Positions 12,701-19,410 of a DNA stretch of 64,000 bases are shown piece after piece. How positions within the stretch are numbered: position 1 is the stretch's first letter; each line of letters begins with the position of its first letter. Under the pieces are notes generated by a model, which was given only the letters and a program-made list of their open reading frames with translations, ran no database searches and was not told where the DNA came from. The position numbers and the translations under genes are program-made. This DNA comes from Shinisaurus crocodilurus (Eukaryota > Chordata > Lepidosauria > Squamata > Shinisauridae): NCBI GenBank assembly GCA_021292165.1, contig CM037877.1, positions 298,980,726-299,044,725 of the forward strand, read 5' to 3'.

Positions 12701-15691
12701 GACAGCTCAGAAGCACGGCGCGCGCACGCCCAAATCTTTGCGCGCCCGGTGAAGAGCCATGCCCTGAGACAGAGCGGGGCGCGATTAGCTAGCGCCCCCT
12801 CCTCCTTCCTGCCAAATTTAAGGCACTTTGAAATAAATAAGTTGGTTTTGTGTTGCAGTTTGGGCACTCGGGCTCAAAAAGGTTCGCCATCACTGCCTTA
12901 AAGCGTCTCTCTGTGTATGTGGGGGGGGAGGGCTGTAGGATGTAACGGTGTATGGGACACCCAATAAATCCAGTGGGGATGGGGAGAGAAGAGATCATCT
13001 AGCCACGGGGACAAAAAAAAAGGGACCATGGCAGACCCTGCATTTCCCAGCAGATGCTCTCTGGGAGGTGTGTGCCAATACTTTTGGCAGGGGAATTTCA
13101 ACACATAAGATGCTTATTGGAGGCACGCGATACACTGTGTTTCTGGGGGAGGAAGAGGATGCAATTAGTGCTCCCTGGGAGACGAGCCAAGTGGGAATGC
13201 CCCCTCTTTCAGAGAAATCTGTGGATTTGGAAAGGCTGCCGGGTATTTGGAGTCATGTCCAAGTGACCTCAAGACGCCTAGAAACACACACGAGGCTGGA
13301 GAAAGGAGTGTGGATGTTTGTGCGCACACCTTTTAAAAGGACGGCCCCTTGCTTTGCAACTTCTACTCCCTGTAAACAAGATGGGAAGTTCACCGTGTGG
13401 GATCTGTGCAGGGGGTCCTCTAAGGCCCTCATGGGAAAAATGCCTGTTTATTTATTTAAAATATTTCTAGGCCGCCTGTCAGGGCAAGAGCCCTTCCAAG
13501 GCGGCTTACAACAATAAAATTAGACGTAGGGTGCAACCCTATGCATGTATGGACAGAAAAAAAGGGCCTACAACTCCCAGCACGCCCCAGCCAGCTATAG
13601 GCCTTTTTTCTGTCTAAACATGCATAGGATTGCGCCTTTATACAATTCCATAAAGACAACAATCTAAAAAACAACAACGAACAATAAAAACACGCACACA
13701 TAATCAGGGGAAGGCCAGAGTAAGCGGACAGGTCCTCAGAGCCTTCCTAAAAGCCTGCAATGATGGGGCCTGACAGACCCCGCCGATGGCAGCTTATTCC
13801 AAAGGTGTGGGGCCACTGCGAAAAAGGCCCTCTCTTGTGTGCTTGCCCACCTAGCTGCCCTCACAGGTGGGCAAGCGAGAAGGGCCTCTGTTGCCGTTCT
13901 TAAAGCGCAGGCAGGCTGATCCGGGTGAAGGCAGGTCCTTCAAGTAATTTGGTCCCAAACCATTTAAGGTCAAAGTCAGCACTTTAAAATTGGCCCCGGA
14001 AACGCACTGGTGACCAGCGCAGCTGGTGTGGCATAGGCGATATGGGATCTGAGCGCCTCACCACCCCACCAACAGTCAGGTGGCCACAGTCTGCACCGGT
14101 GGAAGTTTCTGAGCAGTGTTCAAAGGCAGCCCCACATACACTGCATCACAGTTGCCTATCCTGGACATCACCAGGGCATGGATAACAGAGGCATGGTCCA
14201 CCCTCTCCAGATAAGGCTCCCCAGCTTCAGCTGCTAATAGGCCCTCCTGGACACCGCAGCCACCTGAGCCTCCCCAGTTAGCGCAGAGTCCAGACTACAC
14301 ACTTGATATTTTACATAATTTTAATATTATAGCTAATTTAATTTTTTAAACTTTTGTATATTTCTAATTATATGTTTTAATTGTACAAGTTTTAACGTTG
14401 TAATGCTGCCTTGAGTCCCAGTATTGGGGAAAAGGCGGGATATAAATAATTAGAATTGTAAGGGGAATATAACTCCATCTAAGGCCACTTGTAAACCTCT
14501 GTCCAGAGTAGTTGGGTTTCCCAACCCATAGTACCTGCGTCTTGTTTGGATTAGGCCTCAGCTGCTTCACCCTCATCCACCCCAAAACAGCCTCCAGATA
14601 TAGCTTCAACTGGGAGCGGTGCTAATGGATGGGGTGTTAGAACTGAACCGGGCGGGCCAAGGTTCAAGGTTCAAGTCTCTACTCGGCGCTGGGTGTCCCT
14701 GGGCAATCACTTTCTCTCGCTCACCTCTCCCCCTGTGGTTGTGGGAATATAAAAGGGAGGGGGAGGCAGCCCTTGCGCAGCTCCCCTGAACTCTTTGGAA
14801 GAAGGGCGGGAGAGCACAGAACGGAGATAATGAATAAATATTGGGTGTGTAATAAAACATGCAATTAAAAATAAATGGAACAGAGGCAAACCTGTAATTA
14901 AAAAAGTAAACAGTGGTACGTGTGCGTATCTGCCATGTATGTTCCCTGTGAGAAATTGGGAGGGGGGGGGGAAGAGAGAGAAATAAAAATGCATGCACGT
15001 TTAGATACAGGGCAACCCCTCAACCCCCAAGAAGATTTTATTAGCTTCCATTCATCTGTTACATTCGTATCCAGGCTTCCCCAGAGGAGCTCCAGGCTGT
15101 GCATGCAGCTTTCTCTCCCCACCTTCCTATTTCACCCTCACAACCACCCTGCAAGGTGGGATCTACTAAGAGAGACCGACTGAGCCATGACCCCCTTAGA
15201 GAGACCTTCCTGGCTGGGATCTGTCCTAATGAGGGGTCTCCTCCTCATGCAAATGAGGGGGGGGGCTTCTCTTCCTCCTTGTGCAAATGGGGGGTCTCTT
15301 CCTCCTACTTCTTGTGCAAATGGGGGGCCTCCTCCTCGTGCAAAGGAGGGGGGTTCTCTTCTTCCTTTGTGCAAATGAGTGGGGGGTCTTCTCCTCCTTG
15401 TGCAAATGAGGGGGGCCCTCTTCTTCCTTTGTGCGAATGAGGGGCCTCCTCCTCCTCCTCCTCGTGCAAATGGGGGGGGTCTCCTCCTCGTGCAAAGGAG
15501 CGGGGGTCCCCTCCTGCCCATCGTCCTCCCGAGGGGGGGGTCTCCTCCTCCCGCGCGCCCGCGCGAGAGGGGCCTCCCCGGGGGGCCCCCGGCTCACCCT
15601 GCCGCTTCCTCTCGCGCTCGACCATGACGTGCCGGTGCAAGGCGCGGGCCATGGCCGAGCTCAGCTTCGGCCGCTCCAGCAGCGCCGGCAT
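711..15691 (-). CDS. GPS2: GPS2, G protein pathway suppressor 2 (complete, 10 coding exons)
   Basis: GPS2 is a nuclear and cytoplasmic subunit of the NCoR/SMRT-HDAC3-TBL1 co-repressor and an inhibitor of Ubc13-dependent ubiquitination; this is family knowledge. The spliced coding sequence joins minus-strand exons 15691-15598, 11955-11846, 11720-11608, 9403-9324, 8106-8024, 5574-5424, 4925-4839, 3266-3187, 2507-2412 and 794-711. That gives 978 nt, or 325 residues plus stop; the human protein has 327. All introns are GT-AG and all phases join. The protein starts [10 protein letters not shown], has a long charged coiled coil at about residues 25-105 ([10 protein letters not shown], then [20 protein letters not shown]), a Gln/Pro/Gly-rich middle, and ends QRFYHK. 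The coiled coil is the part known to bind NCoR/SMRT and TBL1. The locus spans 15 kb because repeats fill the introns. NEURL4 lies upstream on the same strand, as in mammals. Confidence 0.97.
1967..1993. repeat. (TG)n microsatellite
   Basis: This is a TG run in GPS2 intron 9, just before a Sauria-type SINE. Confidence 0.9.
2021..2275 (+). mobile_element. Sauria-type tRNA SINE, near full length
   Basis: The element has a tRNA-like Pol III promoter, with A box TGGCGTAGTGG at 2030 and B box GGTTCTAGTCC at 2073. The body reads CACTGGGTGACTTTGGGCCA, and the 3' end reads CTTGGGTTCCTTGCAGG then GCGGGGTATAAAT with an AAAT-rich tail. This structure is typical of the SINE family of squamates and is the main evidence for the host group. 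Confidence 0.85.
2412..2507 (-). CDS. GPS2: GPS2 coding exon 9
   Basis: This exon encodes [19 protein letters not shown] then PVQMQTTAK. It has 32 full codons, phase 0 at both ends, and donor GTAGGG. Confidence 0.96.
3187..3266 (-). CDS. GPS2: GPS2 coding exon 8
   Basis: This exon encodes [10 protein letters not shown] then [17 protein letters not shown]. The LQKQ-EHANQQ-GF core is diagnostic for GPS2. The polypyrimidine tract TTCTGTCTGTCTAG is strong and the donor is GTGAGT. Confidence 0.96.
3915..4130 (+). mobile_element. CR1-like LINE 3' fragment
   Basis: The segment GAGTTGGAAAAGGTGCAGAA to GTGTGGAGAAAGTGGATAGG recurs at 9.93-10.35 kb. It has the wording of CR1-type LINE remnants found in birds and reptiles. 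It is interrupted and has no ORF. Confidence 0.55.
4305..4398. mobile_element. Fold-back miniature element (GTTGCAGTCCAACACATCTGG type)
   Basis: The arms GGCAGCCTTCCCTAG and TGAGGAAGGCTGACC are inverted around a GC-rich centre. The element contains GGGAGTTGCAGTCCAACACA, seen in many copies across the window. It resembles non-autonomous hAT elements. Confidence 0.55.
4839..4925 (-). CDS. GPS2: GPS2 coding exon 7
   Basis: This exon encodes [14 protein letters not shown] then [12 protein letters not shown], which is conserved across GPS2. The acceptor is TTCCAG and the donor GTAAGC; it starts and ends in phase 1. Confidence 0.95.
5155..5311 (+). mobile_element. L2-like LINE 3' tail with (AAAT)n
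   Basis: The sequence GTAAACCGCCCAGAGAGCTT then GGGCGGTATAAAAATGAAAT and (AAAT)n is a LINE 3' end. Similar tails occur at 7.64, 17.4, 34.5, 50.6 and 60.3 kb. Confidence 0.6.
5424..5574 (-). CDS. GPS2: GPS2 coding exon 6
   Basis: This exon encodes the Gln/Ser/Pro-rich part, [10 protein letters not shown] then [10 protein letters not shown] and ending SSQSIR. The acceptor is CGACAG and the donor GTGAGG. The region is low in order and less conserved than the ends. Confidence 0.95.
5725..6035. mobile_element. Fold-back hAT-like miniature element
   Basis: Inverted blocks GGTTCGGACAACACAATAAC and TTATCATGTCATCTGAACCC flank copies of AACCCACACTCAA and its complement. The same type is seen at 8.90, 35.37, 41.16 and 47.95 kb. 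No ORF is present. Confidence 0.5.
6240..6950 (-). mobile_element. L2-like LINE, 3' part with reverse-transcriptase C-terminus
   Basis: Two broken minus-strand reading frames (6879-6691 and 6678-6388) encode [17 protein letters not shown], then [12 protein letters not shown] and [20 protein letters not shown]. These are hallmark segments of the C-terminal part of L2/CR1-clade ORF2. A T-rich ATTT tail on the left marks the 3' end. The copy is 5'-truncated and dead, in GPS2 intron 5. Confidence 0.8.
7441..7640 (-). mobile_element. Sauria-type SINE, reverse orientation
   Basis: The sequence reads CTGCAAGGAACCCAAGGCGG to CCAGTCCAACACTTGCACCA, the reverse of the copy at 2.02 kb, with the promoter end at the right. 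Confidence 0.8.
7641..7955 (-). mobile_element. L2-like LINE 3' region
   Basis: The segment begins ATACCGCCCAATAGCTGAAG, followed by an A/T-rich stretch and GGGGAGCTCATTCCACAACC. The wording is that of a LINE 3'UTR; no ORF survives. It lies directly beside the reversed SINE. Confidence 0.55.
8024..8106 (-). CDS. GPS2: GPS2 coding exon 5
   Basis: This exon encodes [12 protein letters not shown] and then [14 protein letters not shown]. It has no usable long ORF of its own and was found by phase and by similarity to the conserved [10 protein letters not shown] segment. The donor is GTAAGT. Confidence 0.94.
8900..9060. mobile_element. Fold-back hAT-like fragment
   Basis: Several AACCATGG/CCATGGTT blocks and CAACCCACACGAACATAAGC resemble the element at 5.73-6.04 kb. 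The ends are not clear. Confidence 0.35.
9324..9403 (-). CDS. GPS2: GPS2 coding exon 4
   Basis: This exon encodes [12 protein letters not shown] through GTHILNMQ, which matches the conserved segment after the coiled coil. The acceptor is CCGCAG, the donor GTGGGC, and phases 2 and 1 join the neighbours. Confidence 0.95.
9805..9905 (+). mobile_element. Second tRNA-derived SINE family, fragment
   Basis: The sequence GGGGCCATGGCTCAGCAGTA then CAGAAGGTCCCAGGCTCAAT resembles a tRNA promoter with a degraded B box. The same family is at 12.16, 19.49, 25.65, 34.17, 48.08, 52.63 and 55.96 kb. Confidence 0.55.
9925..10380 (+). mobile_element. CR1-like LINE fragment split by a 5S-SINE and an L2 tail
   Basis: LINE text runs to CGAGGAAAGGTTACAG at 10012 and resumes at about 10250 with GGGACTGTTTAGCTTAGAGA. 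The gap is filled by a 5S-derived SINE (10013-10168), then GGCCAGATGGGCGATTAATA with (AAAT)n, the end of an L2-like LINE. Confidence 0.6.
10013..10168 (+). mobile_element. 5S rRNA-derived SINE with CR1 tail, copy 1
   Basis: The head GAAAGCTAAGCAGGGTCAGG then ATTACTTGGATGGGAGACC matches the internal promoter region of 5S rRNA genes. The tail TTTCCTGCATTGAGCAGGGG then GGACTCGATGGCCTTGTAGG matches the 3' end of local CR1 copies. Confidence 0.8.
10415..10516. repeat. 102-bp near-perfect palindrome
   Basis: Arms GGCACAATCCCACGCAAGTT and its complement meet at CAGCA|TGCTG with no spacer. Only about two mismatches are seen over 51-bp arms. Diverged versions are at 13.53 kb, and half copies at 17.33 and 59.42 kb. 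Confidence 0.9.
10540..10760 (+). mobile_element. CR1-like LINE 3' fragment
   Basis: The text GATGGCTTTAAAAGAGGATT then AAATTCAGGGAGGAGGCTGC recurs at 36.17 and 47.52 kb, and in reverse at 57.2 and 60.9 kb. No ORF is present. Confidence 0.5.
10763..11300 (-). mobile_element. CR1 LINE, 3' end, reverse orientation
   Basis: The left end TCATAGAATCATAGAAAAGT is the reversed ATTCTATG repeat that ends CR1. The body encodes broken RNase-H-side ORF2 text ([53 protein letters not shown]). It is 5'-truncated. Confidence 0.85.
11608..11720 (-). CDS. GPS2: GPS2 coding exon 3
   Basis: This exon encodes [19 protein letters not shown] and the following [15 protein letters not shown], the highly conserved coiled-coil core. 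The exon 2-3 intron is only 125 bp. The donor GTTGGT is weak but keeps the frame. Confidence 0.97.
11846..11955 (-). CDS. GPS2: GPS2 coding exon 2
   Basis: This exon encodes the acidic/basic start of the coiled coil ([10 protein letters not shown] to EETKEQ). The acceptor is CTGCAG and the donor is GTGTGC. Together with exon 3 it forms the N-terminal co-repressor-binding helix. Confidence 0.97.
12160..12262 (+). mobile_element. Second tRNA-derived SINE family, fragment
   Basis: TGAGTGGGTAGAGCCCCTA and CCCAGGTTCAATCCCTGGCA form A- and B-box-like blocks of a Pol III promoter. The family tail is partly lost. Confidence 0.6.
12461..12895. mobile_element. hAT-type non-autonomous transposon with exact target-site duplication
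   Basis: The element runs from CAGTGATGGTGCACCTATGG to GGTTCGCCATCACTG, with imperfect terminal inverted repeats. It is flanked by the perfect 8-bp duplication CCTTAAAG (12453-12460 and 12896-12903). An 8-bp duplication is the hAT signature. No transposase ORF is present; it lies in GPS2 intron 1. Confidence 0.9.
13530..13640. repeat. Hairpin element, diverged copy of the 10.4-kb palindrome
   Basis: GCAACCCTATGCATGTATGG with CAGAAAAAAAGGGCCTACAA is mirrored by GGCCTTTTTTCTGTCTAAAC and ATGCATAGGATTGCGCC. It carries the CCCCAGCCAGC loop of the MITE family. Confidence 0.7.
13720..14300 (-). mobile_element. LINE 3' region relic
   Basis: Text such as GCAGCTTATTCCAAAGGTGT, AAAAAGGCCCTCTC and ACTTTAAAATTGGCCCCGGA matches a second copy at 25.85-26.39 kb. 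It reads as an old LINE (L2-like) on the minus strand with no intact frame. Confidence 0.55.
14625..14850 (+). mobile_element. Diverged Sauria-type SINE
   Basis: AGGTTCAAGTCTCTACTCGG resembles a B box, followed by CCCTGGGCAATCACTTTCTC and GAAGGGCGGGAGAG. It is much changed from the other copies. Confidence 0.45.
15236..15503. repeat. Nine-unit minisatellite carrying octamer-like GTGCAAAT
   Basis: Units of about 25-36 bp of the form CTCCTCCTCGTGCAAATGRGGGG start their A/GTGCAAA core at 15247, 15281, 15314, 15338, 15369, 15400, 15431, 15464 and 15490. The array lies 95-360 bp inside GPS2 intron 1. The first unit has ATGCAAAT, the canonical POU octamer. Confidence 0.85.
15598..15691 (-). CDS. 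GPS2: GPS2 coding exon 1
   Basis: This exon encodes residues 1-31, starting [10 protein letters not shown] and ending ERKRQ. The ATG was chosen because it matches the conserved GPS2 N-terminus and sits in a CpG island. The donor is G|GTGAGC and the exon ends in phase 1. Confidence 0.97.
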
Positions 15692-15822
15692 CGCGGCCCT
15701 CCGAGGCCCAGGGCGGGCGCCGCGCGAGCGAGAGAGGGGGAAGCCGCTGCCGCCGCCGCCGCAGGCCCCGCCGAGGAAGGGAGAGCGCCCGGCCCGGCCG
15801 CTCGCGCCACGGATCCGGCGCC

Positions 15823-15838
15823 TCCGCTTCCGCTTCCG
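15823..15838 (-). promoter_or_regulatory. Tandem ETS/GABP-type sites
   Basis: On the minus strand the sequence reads CCGGAAGCGGAAGCGG, two GGAAG cores 6 bp apart in the GPS2 sense direction, about 130-145 bp upstream of the ATG. Such sites are common in CpG-island promoters. Binding is inferred. Confidence 0.5.
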
Positions 15839-16551
15839 GGTCGGGCGCCGCGCCGCCCCGCACAGGGGGAACCCGGGAGTCCCTCCCCCGCGCCCCCACA
15901 AGGCCGGAGGGAGCCGGAAAGGACTCTCCCCCCCCCATTTGCACAACGAGAGAGGGGGGGAGGGGCCCAGGAGCCCGGGGGGGGGGCACGGCTACCACCC
16001 GCGCCTCAGCAGCCCCGCCTCGCTTTCCTTCTTGCCCCCCTTAAAACAAAAGCAGAGGGGGGGCCCTTCCTCCTTGTTAACGTGTCTGTGAGGGCCCCCC
16101 AAACAAATGAGGGAAGGACCCCCCATCAGAAGCAGTAGCCCATCCCCCGACCCCAAGGAGGGAAGGGGCCCAGGAGTGGGGGGGGGGGGCGACACAGCGC
16201 CCCCTTAGATTCCAGGGGTCTCCAAACACACACACGGAGCCAATTCGCACAGGGCATTTGGGGGCGGGGATGTCTCCAGCAGAGCCCCTCACCCTTTGGC
16301 CAGGCTTCTGCCCACGGGGTCAATCACCCCACCCAAGAGCCGCCCCCTCCCCTGAAACGGTGGCCAGCCCAGTGGCAACAAACGACTTAGGTGCGGGTGG
16401 ACAGGCATTGGGGCCGGGGTGGGGCGTGACTGGTTTCCATAGCAGCTGGGGGGGGGGTCCCTCTATTCCTCACCCCACAGCTCTGAAATGGACCCCGGGC
16501 AGCACAGCCCTTCTTGCCCTGCTTTCTGGGTCTTCAGTGGTACCCAGCAAA

Positions 16552-16576
16552 CAAACACACACACACACACACACAC
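16552..16576. repeat. (CA)n microsatellite
   Basis: This is a CA run of about 12 units in the spacer between GPS2 and NEURL4. Confidence 0.9.
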
Positions 16577-17394
16577 CAGAGTTGGCTCAGACGTGCAAAA
16601 TCCTATGGTGCCTATGAGAAAATTATGGGCCTGGAAGCAGACAGCAAAAATCCAGCTCGAAATTTGGACGCCACCTCCCCCAGTGCCAGGCTGCAGGGTA
16701 GAAAAAGCCTCGCTCCTGCCCCATTCAGTGCAGGGTTTAAAAACAGCATATAAAAGATGCTGGATTTGACAAGGGTGTGCTCAGTCTAGCCCACCTTTGC
16801 ACACCGGGAGGTCCGAGGCCGTGACCCTCCTGTACATACTGGCTTGGGCCTCCAAGGTCATCTTCAGGGGCCCTGGCTCCAGGTACTCCCGGCTAAGGCT
16901 GAATGTAGTGAAGCAGGTGGTGGTGGCACCCTATAGAAAGCCCTCCCGCACGAGGCTCATCTGGCACCTACGGTGTGGATCCTTGTAGCAGCTGGTAAAG
17001 CTCTTTTCATTCTCCCAGGCTTTTTGGAAAGTGTTTGCAGACTGTAATCCTGTGGTTCCAAGCACCATTGGATGCTGTGGGTTTTCCGTTCCACTGCCGT
17101 GGTTCCACCACTGATGGTAGGACTAAAACCAGGATGATTTGGGTGCCTGCAGGATCCTAGGTCCCTTCGTTCTCCCAACACCTCACCCCGCTTCAACCAG
17201 AGCTAACAGTAAATTCTGCCCCTTTACCCCTGCCCTGGTCACAGTAAGCTGGCAGGGCTTAAGAAGTGACAATTCCTCCCCCAGGGACTCCTCCTCCCAG
17301 ACCCTACTTTTGGAATGCTCTGCCTGTGCTTAAGGTGCAATCTTATGCAAGTTTAGACAGAAAAAAGGCCTACAACTCCCAGCATGCAACTTTC

Positions 17395-17500
17395 CCCCTC
17401 TGTTGATGGTTTTATGCTGTTGTGTATCTCGGTTTTATGTTTTAAATCTTTATTGTAAACCACCCAGAGAACTTTTGGTTATTGGATGGCATAACAGTAA
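17395..17500 (+). mobile_element. L2-like LINE 3' tail
   Basis: TTTATTGTAAACCACCCAGA then GGTTATTGGATGGCATAA is a diverged form of the LINE tail seen at 5.2 kb. Confidence 0.5.
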
Positions 17501-17605
17501 CAGGACAAAATATCCAAGGACTGCTTAGAGCTACAAGACTCTGTCTGTGATAGTATGAAGAGGGGGAAAGGACACACACAAAACACAAAACCAGTTGAAT
17601 CGTGG

Positions 17606-19205
17606 TTTATAAACCCTTGCACGGGAGGGAACACGCTGTACAACCTTTTAACTTTTGTCCAAAAAACAAAACAAAAAAACCCAGCTTTAGACAGATGTAA
17701 AAAAAGTTAATGCATGTCATTTCCAACAAATAAAGTGAAAAAGCAGCATAAATACAATTTAAAATATAATATTAATCAAAGGGGAAGAGAATGGGCGTTC
17801 TAAACCGCTTTCCCCTTAAAAATTCACATTTTTTTTGACAACCAACACAGGTATAAATAAATAAGGGAAGGGACAGGAGGGGGGAATTAGAATGAGAAAG
17901 AAAAAGTGTGCGTACACACGCCTAGAAGTGGGTGTAGGCAACCATCAGAATGGGAGCATAAGAGCAACAAAATTAACCAAAACATCTGAATGAATGGTGT
18001 ACTGTGCTTGTTGTACTGGGGGGTGGGGGTGGAGTGATTAGGGTCCTAATTTTAGGTGGGCACAACTATGAGAAAGAGTGGTACATCTTTTGAGTTCATT
18101 TAGAGTAGACAGATGTGAAACTATGAGTCCATCATCCTGCTTCAGATCTTCCACGGGGTGTGAACAGTAAGTGCTTGGAGGCTGGCAGCATTAATTAAAC
18201 ACGCAAGCACAACACAGCACCCCACCCCCCACCCCCCACCCCTCTTAACACACACACCCCACCCGATTGTCTAAGACCTTTTTGGGGATAAACAGGGCTG
18301 GTGCAGGAGGCTGAAGAAAGAGGGCAGAAGGGAGGTGAAGAAAGAAACCTCCACTAAGAGCAGCCCCAACACGGACAGGCTAAAAACACCCACACATACT
18401 ATGAAGCCAAGACACCCACACGTTCACAAAAAAGTAAAAATAATCCAACTCTGCATCTCCGGGAAGGGGTGGCTGGATCAGCCCCTCCGCCCCACCTCCG
18501 GAGGTCAGCCAGGTCAGGTCCAAGCGTCGGCCATTCTGAAATGTCTAATCCCGCTGATGTAGTCATCAATGGAAAATGGAGGAACCAGATCCCACCATTT
18601 CTCTCCCCCACCCAAAAACACACATACACACGGCCCAATCCATTCCCAATTAATACAGGCAACACTGCAGATACGGAAAGGTTTCAAACGGGGGGGGGGG
18701 GGGCAGAAAGATAATTCTGTCAGTGTAGAAACCCCTGGGTGTTCCCCAAGTCCAAAATTCGACAAAGTCCTTTTGTGGCAACTAAATACCCCCCCTCCCA
18801 CCTGCCGCCCCCCAACCCCCCCCCTTCATGCGCTTAAATACAAGGCTCAACTCAACACTCCCCGACCCCCCCCATTCCCATCCCATCCCATCCCACCCAC
18901 CCCCGTTAGCTTGTCTCGTCTCTGTGCAAAAGAAAAAAGGAGGGAAAGAGAAGCAGCCGTTGGTGGCCACTGGAGGGTGCTCATCCTCTGCCCCGCCTCG
19001 AGAGGTCTCTTCTGAGTCTCTTGTGCCCGGCCGGTCGTAACCGTGAAACCTTTTGGACTCGCAAGCCCCACCCGGTCTGTGCGTAGAAGGGCGGGTTGCA
19101 GGGGGGGGGGTGTCGGTTTTGGCCAGAGCCGCCCCTTCCCCCGCCACGTCGTCGTGGCATCGTAGCGCTCCCGGCTCCTCCCGTAGGAGGGGTGGCGAGA
19201 AGGTC
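17606..19205 (-). other. Probable NEURL4 3'UTR
   Basis: Between the NEURL4 stop codon and the first clear repeat lie 1.6 kb without large mobile elements, which suggests exonic sequence. No AATAAA or ATTAAA is seen on the minus strand. A variant TATAAA at 17611-17606 is the best end signal found. The C-rich and CA-rich parts (18.2 and 18.6-18.9 kb) are low complexity. Confidence 0.4.
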
Positions 19206-19410
19206 TCACTCCACGCGGACGAGCAGCCCGTACAGCACGGTAGCACCTTTCTCCTTGGTGACCCACTCGATTTCGGCACTGCTGAAGCGGGGGTCCAGGG
19301 CCTCCGGGGCTGCCAGCGACGGGGCACACACCTTGTAGGACCCGGGGCGCACGCACACCTGGAAGGCGACCTGGGCGGAGTGCTGCCGGTGAGACTTTGG
19401 GTCTTTGAAT
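19206..19410 (-). CDS. NEURL4: NEURL4 coding exon 29 with stop
   Basis: This exon encodes [40 protein letters not shown] and the C-terminus LLVRVE, then TGA at 19208-19206. It has no start codon of its own. Phase from exon 28 and similarity to the conserved [10 protein letters not shown] end support it. Confidence 0.95.

Larger units (their letters stand above)
15500..15960. promoter_or_regulatory. GPS2 CpG-island promoter and 5' end
   Basis: The stretch is very GC- and CpG-rich and surrounds GPS2 exon 1. No TATA box is seen, as is usual for a housekeeping gene. The transcription start cannot be placed exactly. Confidence 0.75.
15961..17605. other. GPS2-NEURL4 spacer
   Basis: No gene was supported. 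The stretch holds G-runs near 15.98 and 16.18 kb, a (CA)n at 16552-16576, unannotated unique-looking sequence at 16.6-17.3 kb, a half copy of the 10.4-kb palindrome element at 17334-17390 and an L2-like tail at 17395-17500. Confidence 0.6.

Noticed and set aside
15431..16138. 235-codon plus-strand open frame antisense to GPS2 exon 1
   Set aside because: It is a composition product of the CpG island with no recognisable protein.
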